From Acidimicrobiia bacterium (GTDB lineage: Bacteria > Actinomycetota > Acidimicrobiia > Acidimicrobiales > Acidimicrobilacustridaceae): a stretch of 5,024 nucleotides of DNA. The notes beneath the pieces were generated by a model. It saw only the letters and a list, made by a program, of their open reading frames with translations. It did not search any database and was not told the DNA's origin. The DNA lies in contig JAEMTX010000148.1 of the NCBI GenBank assembly GCA_016462055.1, positions 1 to 5,024 on the forward strand, written 5' to 3'. How positions within the stretch are numbered: the first letter of the stretch is position 1; each line of letters begins with the position of its first letter. This document shows, piece by piece, positions 1 to 5,024 of the stretch. Both the position numbers and the translations under genes were made by a program.

Positions 1-2
1 GT

Positions 3-773
3 TTCGAGGTTTCACTTTTCGACGTAAGTGCCGCATCGCTTGAGCAGTTTTCAGAGTCGGTTGCGGCCGTCGCGTCGTCGCCGGCTGATGCGGCCCGAGC
101 AGCAGACCTCGCCTGCATCGTGGTCTTTGATGACGCACAGACCATCGAGGTTGTTTGCGGAAGCACTGGCGTGCTCACAACAATGCAACCGGGTTCGGTC
201 GTCACTATTCACTCAACGATTTCGCCCGAGACTCTTCGACTCCTTGCTGACGCTGGCACGCAAGTAGGAGTCGCAGTGATTGATGCAGGCATCAGCGGCG
301 GTGAAACTGGTTCCAATGCCGGAACACTTCTGACCATGGTCGGCGGTTCAGAAGATGTGGTCGCCCTCGCATCACCGGCCCTCATGGCATTTTCGAAAGA
401 AATCATCCATGCCGGCGAGCTTGGTGCCGGTCTTGCCCTGAAACTGGCACGGAATGCCACCGGGTACATCTGTATGGCCGCCGTGCATGAAGCCATGCAA
501 ATCGCTACTGGCGCAGGAATCGCTCTCAGTGTTCTCCAACACACAATCGCCGAGACCGGGGTCTTCGATCAGGCGCTTTCGCCCTTCATGCTGGGAGGCC
601 CTTCGCCACTCACTGATAACGATCCCCAATCACTGCGCGAACTGTTACTTCATCTGCAATCGCTCGGAGAGAAGGACCTTGATCAGGCTCTCAACCTTGC
701 CGCAGAGTTGGGCGAGGATCTTCCCGTCACAACCGCAACTCGTCAGTCGTTTCACAGCGTCACACGGCTCTAA
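3..773 (+). CDS. NAD(P)-dependent oxidoreductase, 3-hydroxyisobutyrate dehydrogenase family (5' end missing)
   Basis: The reading frame is open from the left edge and ends at TAA 771-773, so this is the C-terminal 256 residues of a protein whose family is usually about 290-300 long. The GxGxxG dinucleotide loop must lie upstream of the window. The visible part starts at strand beta-2 (FEVSLFD), where the terminal Asp (residue 7 of the visible part) suggests NAD over NADP. It continues with the STISPE segment, then DAGISGG with the following GTLLTMVGG (nt 282 onward), and GLALKLARN, which holds the catalytic Lys (nt 441-443) and the conserved Asn (453-455). The rest is the all-helical C-terminal dimerisation domain. 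The family oxidises beta-hydroxyacids or reduces the matching semialdehydes in the cytosol; the substrate here is unknown. One oddity is Gly in place of the usual Pro in DAPVSGG. The next gene lies 71 bp downstream on the same strand. Family assignment is firm, specificity is not. Confidence 0.93.
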   Translation, partial: FEVSLFDVSAASLEQFSESVAAVASSPADAARAADLACIVVFDDAQTIEVVCGSTGVLTTMQPGSVVTIHSTISPETLRLLADAGTQVGVAVIDAGISGGETGSNAGTLLTMVGGSEDVVALASPALMAFSKEIIHAGELGAGLALKLARNATGYICMAAVHEAMQIATGAGIALSVLQHTIAETGVFDQALSPFMLGGPSPLTDNDPQSLRELLLHLQSLGEKDLDQALNLAAELGEDLPVTTATRQSFHSVTRL

Positions 774-844
774 CGAAGCCCCACTCTGCGGCGCGAGCAC
801 ATAAACGAACCAACTAGAGTTCGGCTTCGATCAGAGGGGGAACC
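774..844. other. 71-bp intergenic spacer with inverted repeats
   Basis: This spacer between the HIBADH-family gene and the SDR gene holds a 7-bp inverted repeat, CGAAGCC at 774-780 and GGCTTCG at 823-829. Inside it is a shorter pair, CGAAC at 806-810 and GTTCG at 819-823. Neither is followed by a T-run, so an intrinsic terminator is not supported. No convincing -35/-10 pair is visible. The repeats could be an operator or chance; the gap is short enough for the two genes to share a transcript. Confidence 0.3.
834..844 (+). promoter_or_regulatory. Ribosome binding site of the SDR gene
   Basis: GAGGGGG at 834-840 followed by the 4-nt spacer AACC leads into ATG 845. It is strong and purine-rich and fixes the start of the SDR gene. 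An almost identical segment precedes the alcohol dehydrogenase at 3110. Confidence 0.75.
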
Positions 845-1714
845 ATGAAAGAACTTAAGGGCAAAGTCGCAGTCATCACCGGTGGTGCCGGTGGTATCGG
901 AAAGGCCATGGGCGAGCGTTTCCTGGCCGAGGGAATGAAGGTCGTCCTGTCAGACCTTCGTGGCGAACAACTCGAGGGCGTTGTTAACGAGCTCCGCGGA
1001 AATGGTGGAGAGGTCATCGGTATTACTGCTGACGTTTCCAGTCTTGAGTCAGTTGAAGCTCTTCGTGACGCGACTCTCGCCGAATTCGGCAAGGTTCATG
1101 TCGTCTGCAATAACGCCGGTGTTGCCTCTGGCGCTCATGGCCGGCTGTGGGAACACGAGATCAACGACTGGCGTTTCGCTCTCAGCGTCCACCTTTACGG
1201 AGTCATTAACGGCATTAACGCTTTCGTGCCGACGTTGCTGGCCCAGGACGAAGAGTCACACATCGTCAATACGTCTTCAAACAACGGAGGCTTCTCGCCC
1301 ATCGCCATGTCTCCGACGTACGCCACATGTAAGGCTGCTGTCGTCACGTTGAGCGAATGTCTCTACGGACAGCTCAATGAGGTCAACCAAAAGATTGGCG
1401 TTTCTGTTCTCTTCCCCACGGGCAAGACCAAGGGAGTGTTGAACACCGGCATCTGGGCCGCCGCTGAGCGTCCTCCTGGCTACGAAGCAGAAGTTGCGAT
1501 CGACCACACCCACAAGATGGCTGGTTGGATCGAGTCGATGGAAGCCGCCGGAACGCCGGTCGCCGTCACGCCTCTGTCTGAGGTTGCCGAACAGGTCATT
1601 GAAGGCCTGTACGCCAACCGGTTCTGGATGGTCGAAGAAGGACGCTTCGAAGAAGCGGTCAACGAGCGCACGCAAATCATCTTGAACCGCGCCGCACCGC
1701 TCTACCCAAGGTGA
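845..1714 (+). CDS. Short-chain dehydrogenase/reductase (SDR), 289 aa
   Basis: A cytosolic NAD(P)-dependent oxidoreductase of the SDR superfamily with a single Rossmann domain. Visible motifs in order are the dinucleotide-binding TGGAGGIG at residues 12-19; Asp37 at the end of beta-2, which favours NAD; Asp63-Val64, which contacts adenine; NNAG at 89-92; the catalytic serine, probably Ser145 in NTSSNNGG; and Tyr159-xxx-Lys163 (YATCK). The residue normally Asn in the catalytic tetrad (VNLxG) is His116 (SVHLYG). After beta-6 the usual PG motif reads PTGKTKG. At 289 aa it is longer than the classical 250, with an expanded substrate-binding region at about residues 194-240, so it probably takes a bulkier hydroxy or keto substrate. 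The start is fixed by the GAGGGGG site 4 nt upstream. The DinB-like gene starts 4 nt after its stop, pointing to co-translation. The substrate is unknown. Confidence 0.95.
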   Translation: MKELKGKVAVITGGAGGIGKAMGERFLAEGMKVVLSDLRGEQLEGVVNELRGNGGEVIGITADVSSLESVEALRDATLAEFGKVHVVCNNAGVASGAHGRLWEHEINDWRFALSVHLYGVINGINAFVPTLLAQDEESHIVNTSSNNGGFSPIAMSPTYATCKAAVVTLSECLYGQLNEVNQKIGVSVLFPTGKTKGVLNTGIWAAAERPPGYEAEVAIDHTHKMAGWIESMEAAGTPVAVTPLSEVAEQVIEGLYANRFWMVEEGRFEEAVNERTQIILNRAAPLYPR

Positions 1715-1715
1715 T
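1709..1715 (+). promoter_or_regulatory. Ribosome binding site overlapping the SDR stop codon
   Basis: AAGGTGA at 1709-1715 contains the SDR stop codon (TGA 1712-1714) and lies a few bases before the GTG start at 1719. A ribosome finishing the SDR would sit on the site for the next gene, which suggests translational coupling. It also supports the GTG over any downstream ATG. Confidence 0.55.
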
Positions 1716-1718
1716 TTC

Positions 1719-2285
1719 GTGACTGCACTCATCCTCGATTCGCTCCAACGGCGCATGGCCGCAATGCATTCGCTCTACTACCAAGCGGTCAGCACCATGG
1801 GGCCCGAGCATGTGAATCATTTCGAGCGCGAGAAGGTTCTCCCCATCGCGTTCTCGCTCTTCCACTACACAAATCAAGAAGACGCGAACTTCATGTTCAT
1901 CACTGGACAGATGCCGATCTGGAGCGATGAGTGGCAGTCACGAGTGCAGATGGCGATCAATAACCACGGCAAAGAACGAACTGTCGACGAAATGGTCCAT
2001 CAGCGCATCGGTGATTTCGAAGCCTTCAAGGAGTACCAACGTGCGGTCTTTGATCGCACCGAGGCGTATCTCGCCACGATGGACCCCACTGATTTCACTC
2101 GACTGATCATTGGGCGCCCGTTCCCACCTCAGGTTGCCTCCACCTACAGCGCTCGAGTCGCCGGACCAGAAGGAATCACCGTGCTCGACGGATTCGAGTG
2201 CTGGCTTTACCAACATGGACTTCGCCACATGGGCGAGATCGAACTCGCACGCGGCCTTGTCGGCCTCGGCGGAATGACCAGCTAG
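1719..2285 (+). CDS. DinB-superfamily (four-helix bundle) protein, 188 aa
   Basis: This looks like a DinB/DinB_2-type helical bundle protein. The family typically binds a divalent metal through three histidines, and some members are thiol (mycothiol or bacillithiol) S-transferases or isomerases. Candidate ligands are His49 in SLFHYTN and the pair His166/His170 in QHGLRHMGE, matching the family's spacing of one His in helix 2 and HxxxH in the last helix. His34 and His83 are also present. Well-formed blocks include LPIAFSLFHY (41-50), EMVHQRIGDFEAFKEYQ (91-107), ARVAGPEGITVLDGFE (145-160) and the C-terminal GLVGLGGMTS. There is no signal peptide or membrane segment. The GTG start at 1719 uses the AAGGTGA site overlapping the preceding stop; the first in-frame ATG at residue 13 would cut into helix 1. 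It is coupled to the SDR gene and so probably serves the same pathway, but its reaction is not known. The fold call is fairly safe, the function open. Confidence 0.85.
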   Translation: MTALILDSLQRRMAAMHSLYYQAVSTMGPEHVNHFEREKVLPIAFSLFHYTNQEDANFMFITGQMPIWSDEWQSRVQMAINNHGKERTVDEMVHQRIGDFEAFKEYQRAVFDRTEAYLATMDPTDFTRLIIGRPFPPQVASTYSARVAGPEGITVLDGFECWLYQHGLRHMGEIELARGLVGLGGMTS

Positions 2286-2298
2286 CCCTCTCGCCGAA

Positions 2299-3024
2299 CT
2301 ACAGCGTGACGGTTTTCGGTAGATCAGAGTTACGAATCGATTCAGCCCATGGGTAGTTCATCGGGTTGATCCGGTCATAGGGAGCATCAACAAGGACTTC
2401 AGTTGCACTATCGGCTGGTTCGTCGGTCCGCATTGTTCGCGCTGCTTGCGCAGCGTCGCCTTCGACGAACACCATGTCCATATCGAGACCGTCTCGCAGC
2501 CGTGACGTAAGGCTCCATACTCCGTGCACGAAATCTAGATCAACAAGTCGAGAGGCACGCTCAAGCGATTGGGTCTGGCCGCCGCGACGATGACGGATGA
2601 CAACACCGGTGTGTCCGACAAATGGAACATCCATCGGAACCAACTTCGTCGGAGACGAAACGAACGCATCAACCGATTGAAAGCAGTCGCCTTCTCGGAC
2701 AGCTTTCTGATCCTCGGGAAATGCCATGCGTCCGGAGTCAATCAACCGCTCACGAAGCGTGCTCATATCGTCGAACGCGATTTGGGGATCGCCGGTGAGC
2801 GTGTACACCGTAATGAACGATGCTCGACCACCGCCGAAGGGCGAACCATCAGCGGTTTGGCGAGCAGCATGCAGTTCTGGAGTGGCGACGTAACGGTTGC
2901 TCAACATCACACCTTCAAGCATCACATTGGGAGGCGTGTGTTCGAGGTCGTACCAACGGTTCCAGTCCTCGATGACGGCTGCGTCACAGTCGAGAGCGGC
3001 AAAGATGATTCCAGAAGGTTCCAT
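2299..3024 (-). CDS. EthD-like dimeric alpha-beta barrel protein, probably two domains, 241 aa
   Basis: The N-terminal half (about residues 1-115) carries the pattern of EthD-like, ferredoxin-fold proteins: a first beta strand (GIIFAALDC), then WNRWYDLEHTPP (21-32) with the typical WY-x-x-EH-x-P core, then EGVMLSNRYVA (37-47) and a later strand ASFITVYTL. The C-terminal half has a second beta-alpha-beta-like stretch (GVVIRHRR, then GVWSLTSRL and MDMVFVEGD), which could be a degenerate second copy. Such proteins occur in catabolic clusters, where they act as small binding, lyase or monooxygenase-type partners; no reaction can be assigned here. ATG 3024 is the only usual start codon before an in-frame stop upstream, although its Shine-Dalgarno match is poor. 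The gene converges on the DinB gene with 13 bp between stops and diverges from the alcohol dehydrogenase gene. It is the only complete gene on the - strand in the window. Confidence 0.8.
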   Translation of the reverse strand: MEPSGIIFAALDCDAAVIEDWNRWYDLEHTPPNVMLEGVMLSNRYVATPELHAARQTADGSPFGGGRASFITVYTLTGDPQIAFDDMSTLRERLIDSGRMAFPEDQKAVREGDCFQSVDAFVSSPTKLVPMDVPFVGHTGVVIRHRRGGQTQSLERASRLVDLDFVHGVWSLTSRLRDGLDMDMVFVEGDAAQAARTMRTDEPADSATEVLVDAPYDRINPMNYPWAESIRNSDLPKTVTL

Positions 3025-3060
3025 TTGTGCATTCTGGCCGAGATCCCCGACCTCGCAGGC

Positions 3061-3089
3061 ACCTGTCGCCCTAATGTTCCATCACAGGT
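3061..3089. repeat. 6-bp inverted repeat, 17-nt spacer (possible operator)
   Basis: The arms ACCTGT (3061-3066) and ACAGGT (3084-3089) are perfect reverse complements. They sit about 40 bp upstream of the EthD-like start and 20 bp upstream of the alcohol dehydrogenase start. The centre-to-centre distance of 23 bp is roughly two helical turns, as expected for half-sites of a dimeric repressor. Six-base arms can arise by chance. Confidence 0.3.
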
Positions 3090-3099
3090 CATCTCTTGT

Positions 3100-3109
3100 A
3101 GGGGGAACG
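3100..3109 (+). promoter_or_regulatory. Ribosome binding site of the alcohol dehydrogenase gene
   Basis: AGGGGG at 3100-3105 with a 4-nt spacer, AACG, precedes ATG 3110. It decides the start: the frame is open further upstream to an ATG at 2897, but that stretch is antisense to the EthD-like gene and encodes no recognisable alcohol dehydrogenase sequence. Confidence 0.75.
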
Positions 3110-4135
3110 ATGAAGTCCGTGCAGCGCGTAGCAGGAGCCGTTGAGGTCCGCGAAAGTGAACTCCCGATTCCCGGGCCCGATCAGGCGCTCATCCGCATGT
3201 CGTCATGCGGGGTTTGCCACTCTGATCTTCATCTTGCACGCGGTGACTGGAAATTCGCCACTGGTGACGGGCCACTTGGTCACGAGGGAATCGGCATCGT
3301 TGAAGCTCTAGGCCCAGGCGCCGAAGCATCGGTGTCTATCGGCGACAGAGTCATCCTCGGGCTCGGAGGAACCGGCGGCGAATATTGGTGCGGCAAATGC
3401 CGCTATTGCATCGAGGGCGAGCCTCGTCATTGTGCGAACTCCACTGGAATCATCGGTACGTTCGCCGAACACTTCGCCGTGTGGGCGCCATCACTCGTTG
3501 TTCTCCCTGATTCGGTGAGCGATATGGAAGCGCCGCTGGCCTGTGGTGGGCTCACCGCCTACGGGGCAGTGAAGAAACTCATCGCTCACCGCGTCACGCC
3601 TGGTCGAACTGTTGCAATCGTCGGCGCCGCTGGAGGGCTTGGCCACTACGCCGTGCAACTAGCTGCAGCGTTCGGTTACCGAGTGATCGCCATTGATGTC
3701 GGCGCCGACCGCCTCAAGTTCGCAGAAGATATGGGCGCTGAAGTTGCTATCGATGCCATTGAAGCCCGCGAAGTCATCGCTCGCGATTTCGGCGGCGTCG
3801 ATGCCGCGATTGTTTTCACGGCGAATATCGCGGGCTATCAACTGGGATTCGACATCTTGGGGAAGAAGGGGCTCTTCGTCGCTGTCGGACTTCCGGCCAC
3901 GAGCCAAGGCTCTTTCGAAATCGATCCGTTCATGATGTTCTTCAAAGATCCGACCATCATCTTTTCCGCGGTGGGCACTGTTCAAGACATGCGTGAACTC
4001 GTTGAACTCGCTGCTCGTGGAGTCGTCAAGAGCCATATTTCTCGAGTCGGCGGCCTTGAAGACCTGCCGGCAATCTTCGACGAACTCGAAGCCAGTGCCT
4101 ACCTCGGGCGTGCAGTCCTGACGATCAATCCCTGA
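3110..4135 (+). CDS. Zinc-dependent alcohol dehydrogenase (MDR family, yeast/bacterial type), 341 aa
   Basis: Oxidises an alcohol to an aldehyde or ketone (or the reverse) with NAD. Catalytic zinc ligands are Cys36 (CGVCHSDLH), His58 (GHEGIG) and Cys145 (PLACGGLTAY). Ser38 and His41 fit the proton-relay positions. The structural zinc site is complete: Cys94, Cys97, Cys100 and Cys108 in CGKCRYCIEGEPRHC. The Rossmann domain begins with AIVGAAGGLGHYAVQLA, the loop glycines being 172-178, and Asp196 ends beta-2 (VIAIDV), favouring NAD over NADP. The 341-residue length is typical of tetrameric bacterial ADHs. The start at 3110 is chosen for the AGGGGG site and because family homology begins there. 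The alpha/beta hydrolase gene follows after only 3 nt, so the two are almost surely one operon. Family and cofactor are well supported; the alcohol used is unknown. Confidence 0.96.
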   Translation: MKSVQRVAGAVEVRESELPIPGPDQALIRMSSCGVCHSDLHLARGDWKFATGDGPLGHEGIGIVEALGPGAEASVSIGDRVILGLGGTGGEYWCGKCRYCIEGEPRHCANSTGIIGTFAEHFAVWAPSLVVLPDSVSDMEAPLACGGLTAYGAVKKLIAHRVTPGRTVAIVGAAGGLGHYAVQLAAAFGYRVIAIDVGADRLKFAEDMGAEVAIDAIEAREVIARDFGGVDAAIVFTANIAGYQLGFDILGKKGLFVAVGLPATSQGSFEIDPFMMFFKDPTIIFSAVGTVQDMRELVELAARGVVKSHISRVGGLEDLPAIFDELEASAYLGRAVLTINP

Positions 4136-4138
4136 GCG

Positions 4139-4939
4139 ATGGAAGATCGATTCGTAAATGTCAGCGACGGTACAAAACTTCACTACCTGACCGGTGGTGA
4201 AGGCGAACAAACCATCGTTTTTGTTCACGGATGGTGTTCGAACGCCACTCACTTCGAAGCTCAACTGACTGCATTTTCTGAAACTCACCGAGTACTGGCC
4301 GTCGACCGACGCGGACACGGAAAATCTGAGGCTCCGGAGCATGGATACAACGCCCAACAACACGCCAACGACCTCGCTGCCGTCCTCGATCATGAAAAGA
4401 TTGCTTCGGCAGTAATTGTTGGTCACGCCGGCGGATGCCCATCGGTCCTGCAGTTCGCTAATGATGCTCCTGACCGCTGTGAGGCGCTCGTGCTTCTCGA
4501 CACAAGGATCAGTGCCAAGGCGGACCTTCGCGGATCTGACAGCGACTCTCCCCTCGCAGCCATGGTGTCCTCGATCGCCGACGACGAAGCCTTCGAGCAG
4601 ATTTACCGAGGGTTCATTTCAGATCGCCGGCCCGAACTTGCAGATGGCGTGGTCTCTGCGGCGCTGCGAGTGCCTCGGCGCGTTGCCCAAGCCGATCTCG
4701 CTTCAATCGCTATCGATACCGTTTCTCTCGCGAAATCTGTTCGCTGTCCCGTGCTCTGGCTCACCGCCGAACCAGTAGACGAAGTGCTTCTCAGTTCGAT
4801 AGTTCGTGATGTCCGGTTCCATCAGGTGTCCGATTCAGGACACTTTGTGCAACTCGAAGTACCCGATCAGGTAAACGCTGCGATCACGAGCTTTTTCAAA
4901 ACGGGTTTGGAGAACCCGGAGCGGGATAACCAGCCGTAA
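4139..4939 (+). CDS. Alpha/beta hydrolase-fold protein lacking the nucleophile serine, 266 aa
   Basis: The fold is clear. The sequence runs from the DGTKLHYLTGGEG N-terminus to the oxyanion-hole motif FVHGW (28-32), then AVDRRGHGKSE (54-64), the strand-plus-elbow IVGHAGGCPS (93-102), beta-6 LVLLDT (117-122), beta-7 VLWLTAEPVDE (205-215) with Asp214 as candidate acid, and SGHFVQLEVPD (233-243) with His235 as the expected catalytic base. The elbow should read G-x-Ser-x-G but has Ala97 (codon GCC, 4427-4429), so an ordinary serine-hydrolase mechanism is not available. Cys100 and Ser102 are nearby but off the elbow position. The protein could be a non-hydrolytic family member, a lyase-like or cofactor-free enzyme, or an inactivated copy; the intact reading frame argues against decay. 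It has no signal peptide. It starts 3 nt after the alcohol dehydrogenase stop with no clear Shine-Dalgarno, suggesting coupling. Its 3' end overlaps the convergent SDR gene by 44 bp. Confidence 0.9.
   Translation: MEDRFVNVSDGTKLHYLTGGEGEQTIVFVHGWCSNATHFEAQLTAFSETHRVLAVDRRGHGKSEAPEHGYNAQQHANDLAAVLDHEKIASAVIVGHAGGCPSVLQFANDAPDRCEALVLLDTRISAKADLRGSDSDSPLAAMVSSIADDEAFEQIYRGFISDRRPELADGVVSAALRVPRRVAQADLASIAIDTVSLAKSVRCPVLWLTAEPVDEVLLSSIVRDVRFHQVSDSGHFVQLEVPDQVNAAITSFFKTGLENPERDNQP
4892..4918 (-). terminator. Possible intrinsic terminator of the right-edge SDR gene
   Basis: CGGGTT (4902-4907) and AACCCG (4913-4918) form a 6-bp stem with a 5-nt loop. Read on the - strand the stem is followed directly by TTTTGAAAAAG, so the hairpin plus T-run has the polarity expected for ending the SDR transcript. 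It overlaps the last codons of the SDR and also lies within the end of the hydrolase gene. On the + strand no T-run follows, so it would act in one direction. The stem is short, so support is moderate. Confidence 0.35.
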
Positions 4940-5024
4940 ATCCGCCATCGACCACGAATTCCGCACCCGTGCAATAGGAACTCTCGTTCGAGGCAAGAAA
5001 CACGGCCATGGCCGCTATCTCCTG
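4896..5024 (-). CDS. SDR-family dehydrogenase, C-terminal 42 residues only
   Basis: Reading the - strand from the right edge gives an open frame of 42 codons ending at a TGA (complement of 4896-4898). It contains the classic C-terminus of a classical SDR: EIAAMAVFLASNESSYCTGA followed by EFVVDGGFTAG, where the S-x-x-T/C-TG and VDGG block forms the last strand and subunit interface. The tail beyond FTAG (about ten residues rich in Pro, Gly and Ser) is slightly longer than usual, because the frame runs into the end of the opposing hydrolase gene. The active site and cofactor loop lie outside the window. VDGG-type SDRs of this kind are often 3-oxoacyl or cyclic-alcohol dehydrogenases, but the substrate cannot be told from this piece. 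The gene is convergent with the hydrolase gene and overlaps it by 44 bp. Confidence 0.88.
   Translation of the reverse strand, partial: QEIAAMAVFLASNESSYCTGAEFVVDGGFTAGYPAPGSPNPF

Larger units (their letters stand above)
3025..3109. promoter_or_regulatory. Divergent intergenic region, likely two promoters and a possible operator
   Basis: These 85 bp separate the start of the EthD-like gene (- strand) from that of the alcohol dehydrogenase (+ strand) and must hold the promoter of each unless transcripts enter from elsewhere. An inverted repeat, ACCTGT at 3061-3066 and ACAGGT at 3084-3089 with a 17-nt spacer, lies near the middle and could be a regulator site. TAATGT at 3072-3077 resembles a -10 box on the + strand but has no good -35 at the right distance. 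Promoter positions are therefore not resolved. Confidence 0.4.

Noticed and set aside
1277..1756. A 159-codon open frame on the - strand across the SDR and DinB genes
   Set aside because: It lies opposite well-supported coding sequence and shows no family motif or ribosome site.
2286..2330. A terminator between the convergent DinB and EthD-like genes (CCGAA...TTCGG)
   Set aside because: The stem is only 5 bp with a 17-nt loop and the T-run is interrupted and inside the coding sequence; it is not distinguishable from chance.
3072..3077. TAATGT as a -10 promoter box for the alcohol dehydrogenase
   Set aside because: No acceptable -35 hexamer occurs 16-18 bp upstream, so it is noted only within the intergenic entry.
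2897..3109. An N-terminal extension of the alcohol dehydrogenase starting at ATG 2897
   Set aside because: The extension is antisense to the EthD-like gene and resembles no ADH sequence; ATG 3110 has a strong ribosome site and gives a normal 341-aa length.
2569..3144. A 191-codon + strand frame opposite the EthD-like gene
   Set aside because: The - strand frame carries the EthD-like signature; this frame has no motifs and runs into the alcohol dehydrogenase start.
3659..4426. A 255-codon open frame on the - strand across the alcohol dehydrogenase and hydrolase genes
   Set aside because: It is antisense to two genes with complete family motifs, has no recognisable domain, and its composition is that of a reverse-frame shadow.

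Overview
The window is a compact bacterial stretch made almost entirely of metabolic enzyme genes. There are six clear genes plus the 3' end of a seventh, no gap longer than about 85 bp, and no tRNA, rRNA, CRISPR array or mobile element that I can see. Base composition looks moderately GC-rich (high fifties percent by eye, not counted). Purine-rich AGGGGG-type ribosome binding sites, a GTG start and the mix of enzyme families (HIBADH-like dehydrogenase, several SDRs, DinB-like protein, EthD-like protein, zinc alcohol dehydrogenase, alpha/beta hydrolase) suggest a free-living heterotroph, most likely an actinobacterium. An acidimicrobial or marine/soil lineage would fit, but this is an inference from gene style, not from a marker gene.

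Layout. Left block, + strand: the 3' part of a 3-hydroxyisobutyrate-dehydrogenase-family oxidoreductase (3-773). After 71 bp comes an SDR dehydrogenase (845-1714), closely followed by a DinB-superfamily protein (1719-2285). Middle, - strand: an EthD-like, probably two-domain alpha-beta-barrel protein (2299-3024), convergent with the DinB gene and divergent from the next gene. Right block, + strand: a zinc-dependent, yeast-type alcohol dehydrogenase (3110-4135), with a 3-bp gap to an alpha/beta hydrolase-fold protein (4139-4939). Far right, - strand: the last 42 codons of a second SDR (4896-5024), whose end overlaps the hydrolase gene by 44 bp.

The genes look like part of a catabolic island. 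Three or four NAD(P)-type dehydrogenases from three superfamilies (HIBADH, SDR, zinc MDR), a hydrolase-fold protein and an EthD-fold protein would be consistent with stepwise oxidation of an alcohol or ketone to an acid, followed by cleavage. The substrate cannot be read from the sequence. The strand changes (++ + - + + -) mean at least three transcription units, so this is a cluster rather than a single operon.

The most notable point is that the alpha/beta hydrolase keeps its fold motifs and catalytic histidine but has alanine where the nucleophile serine should be (GHAGG instead of GHSxG). The SDR has histidine where the active-site asparagine of the tetrad is expected. Other items are a hairpin plus T-run inside the convergent gene overlap, an inverted repeat in the divergent intergenic region, and near-identical translation-initiation segments in front of the SDR and the alcohol dehydrogenase. 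I found no convincing evidence of a wholly new system type.
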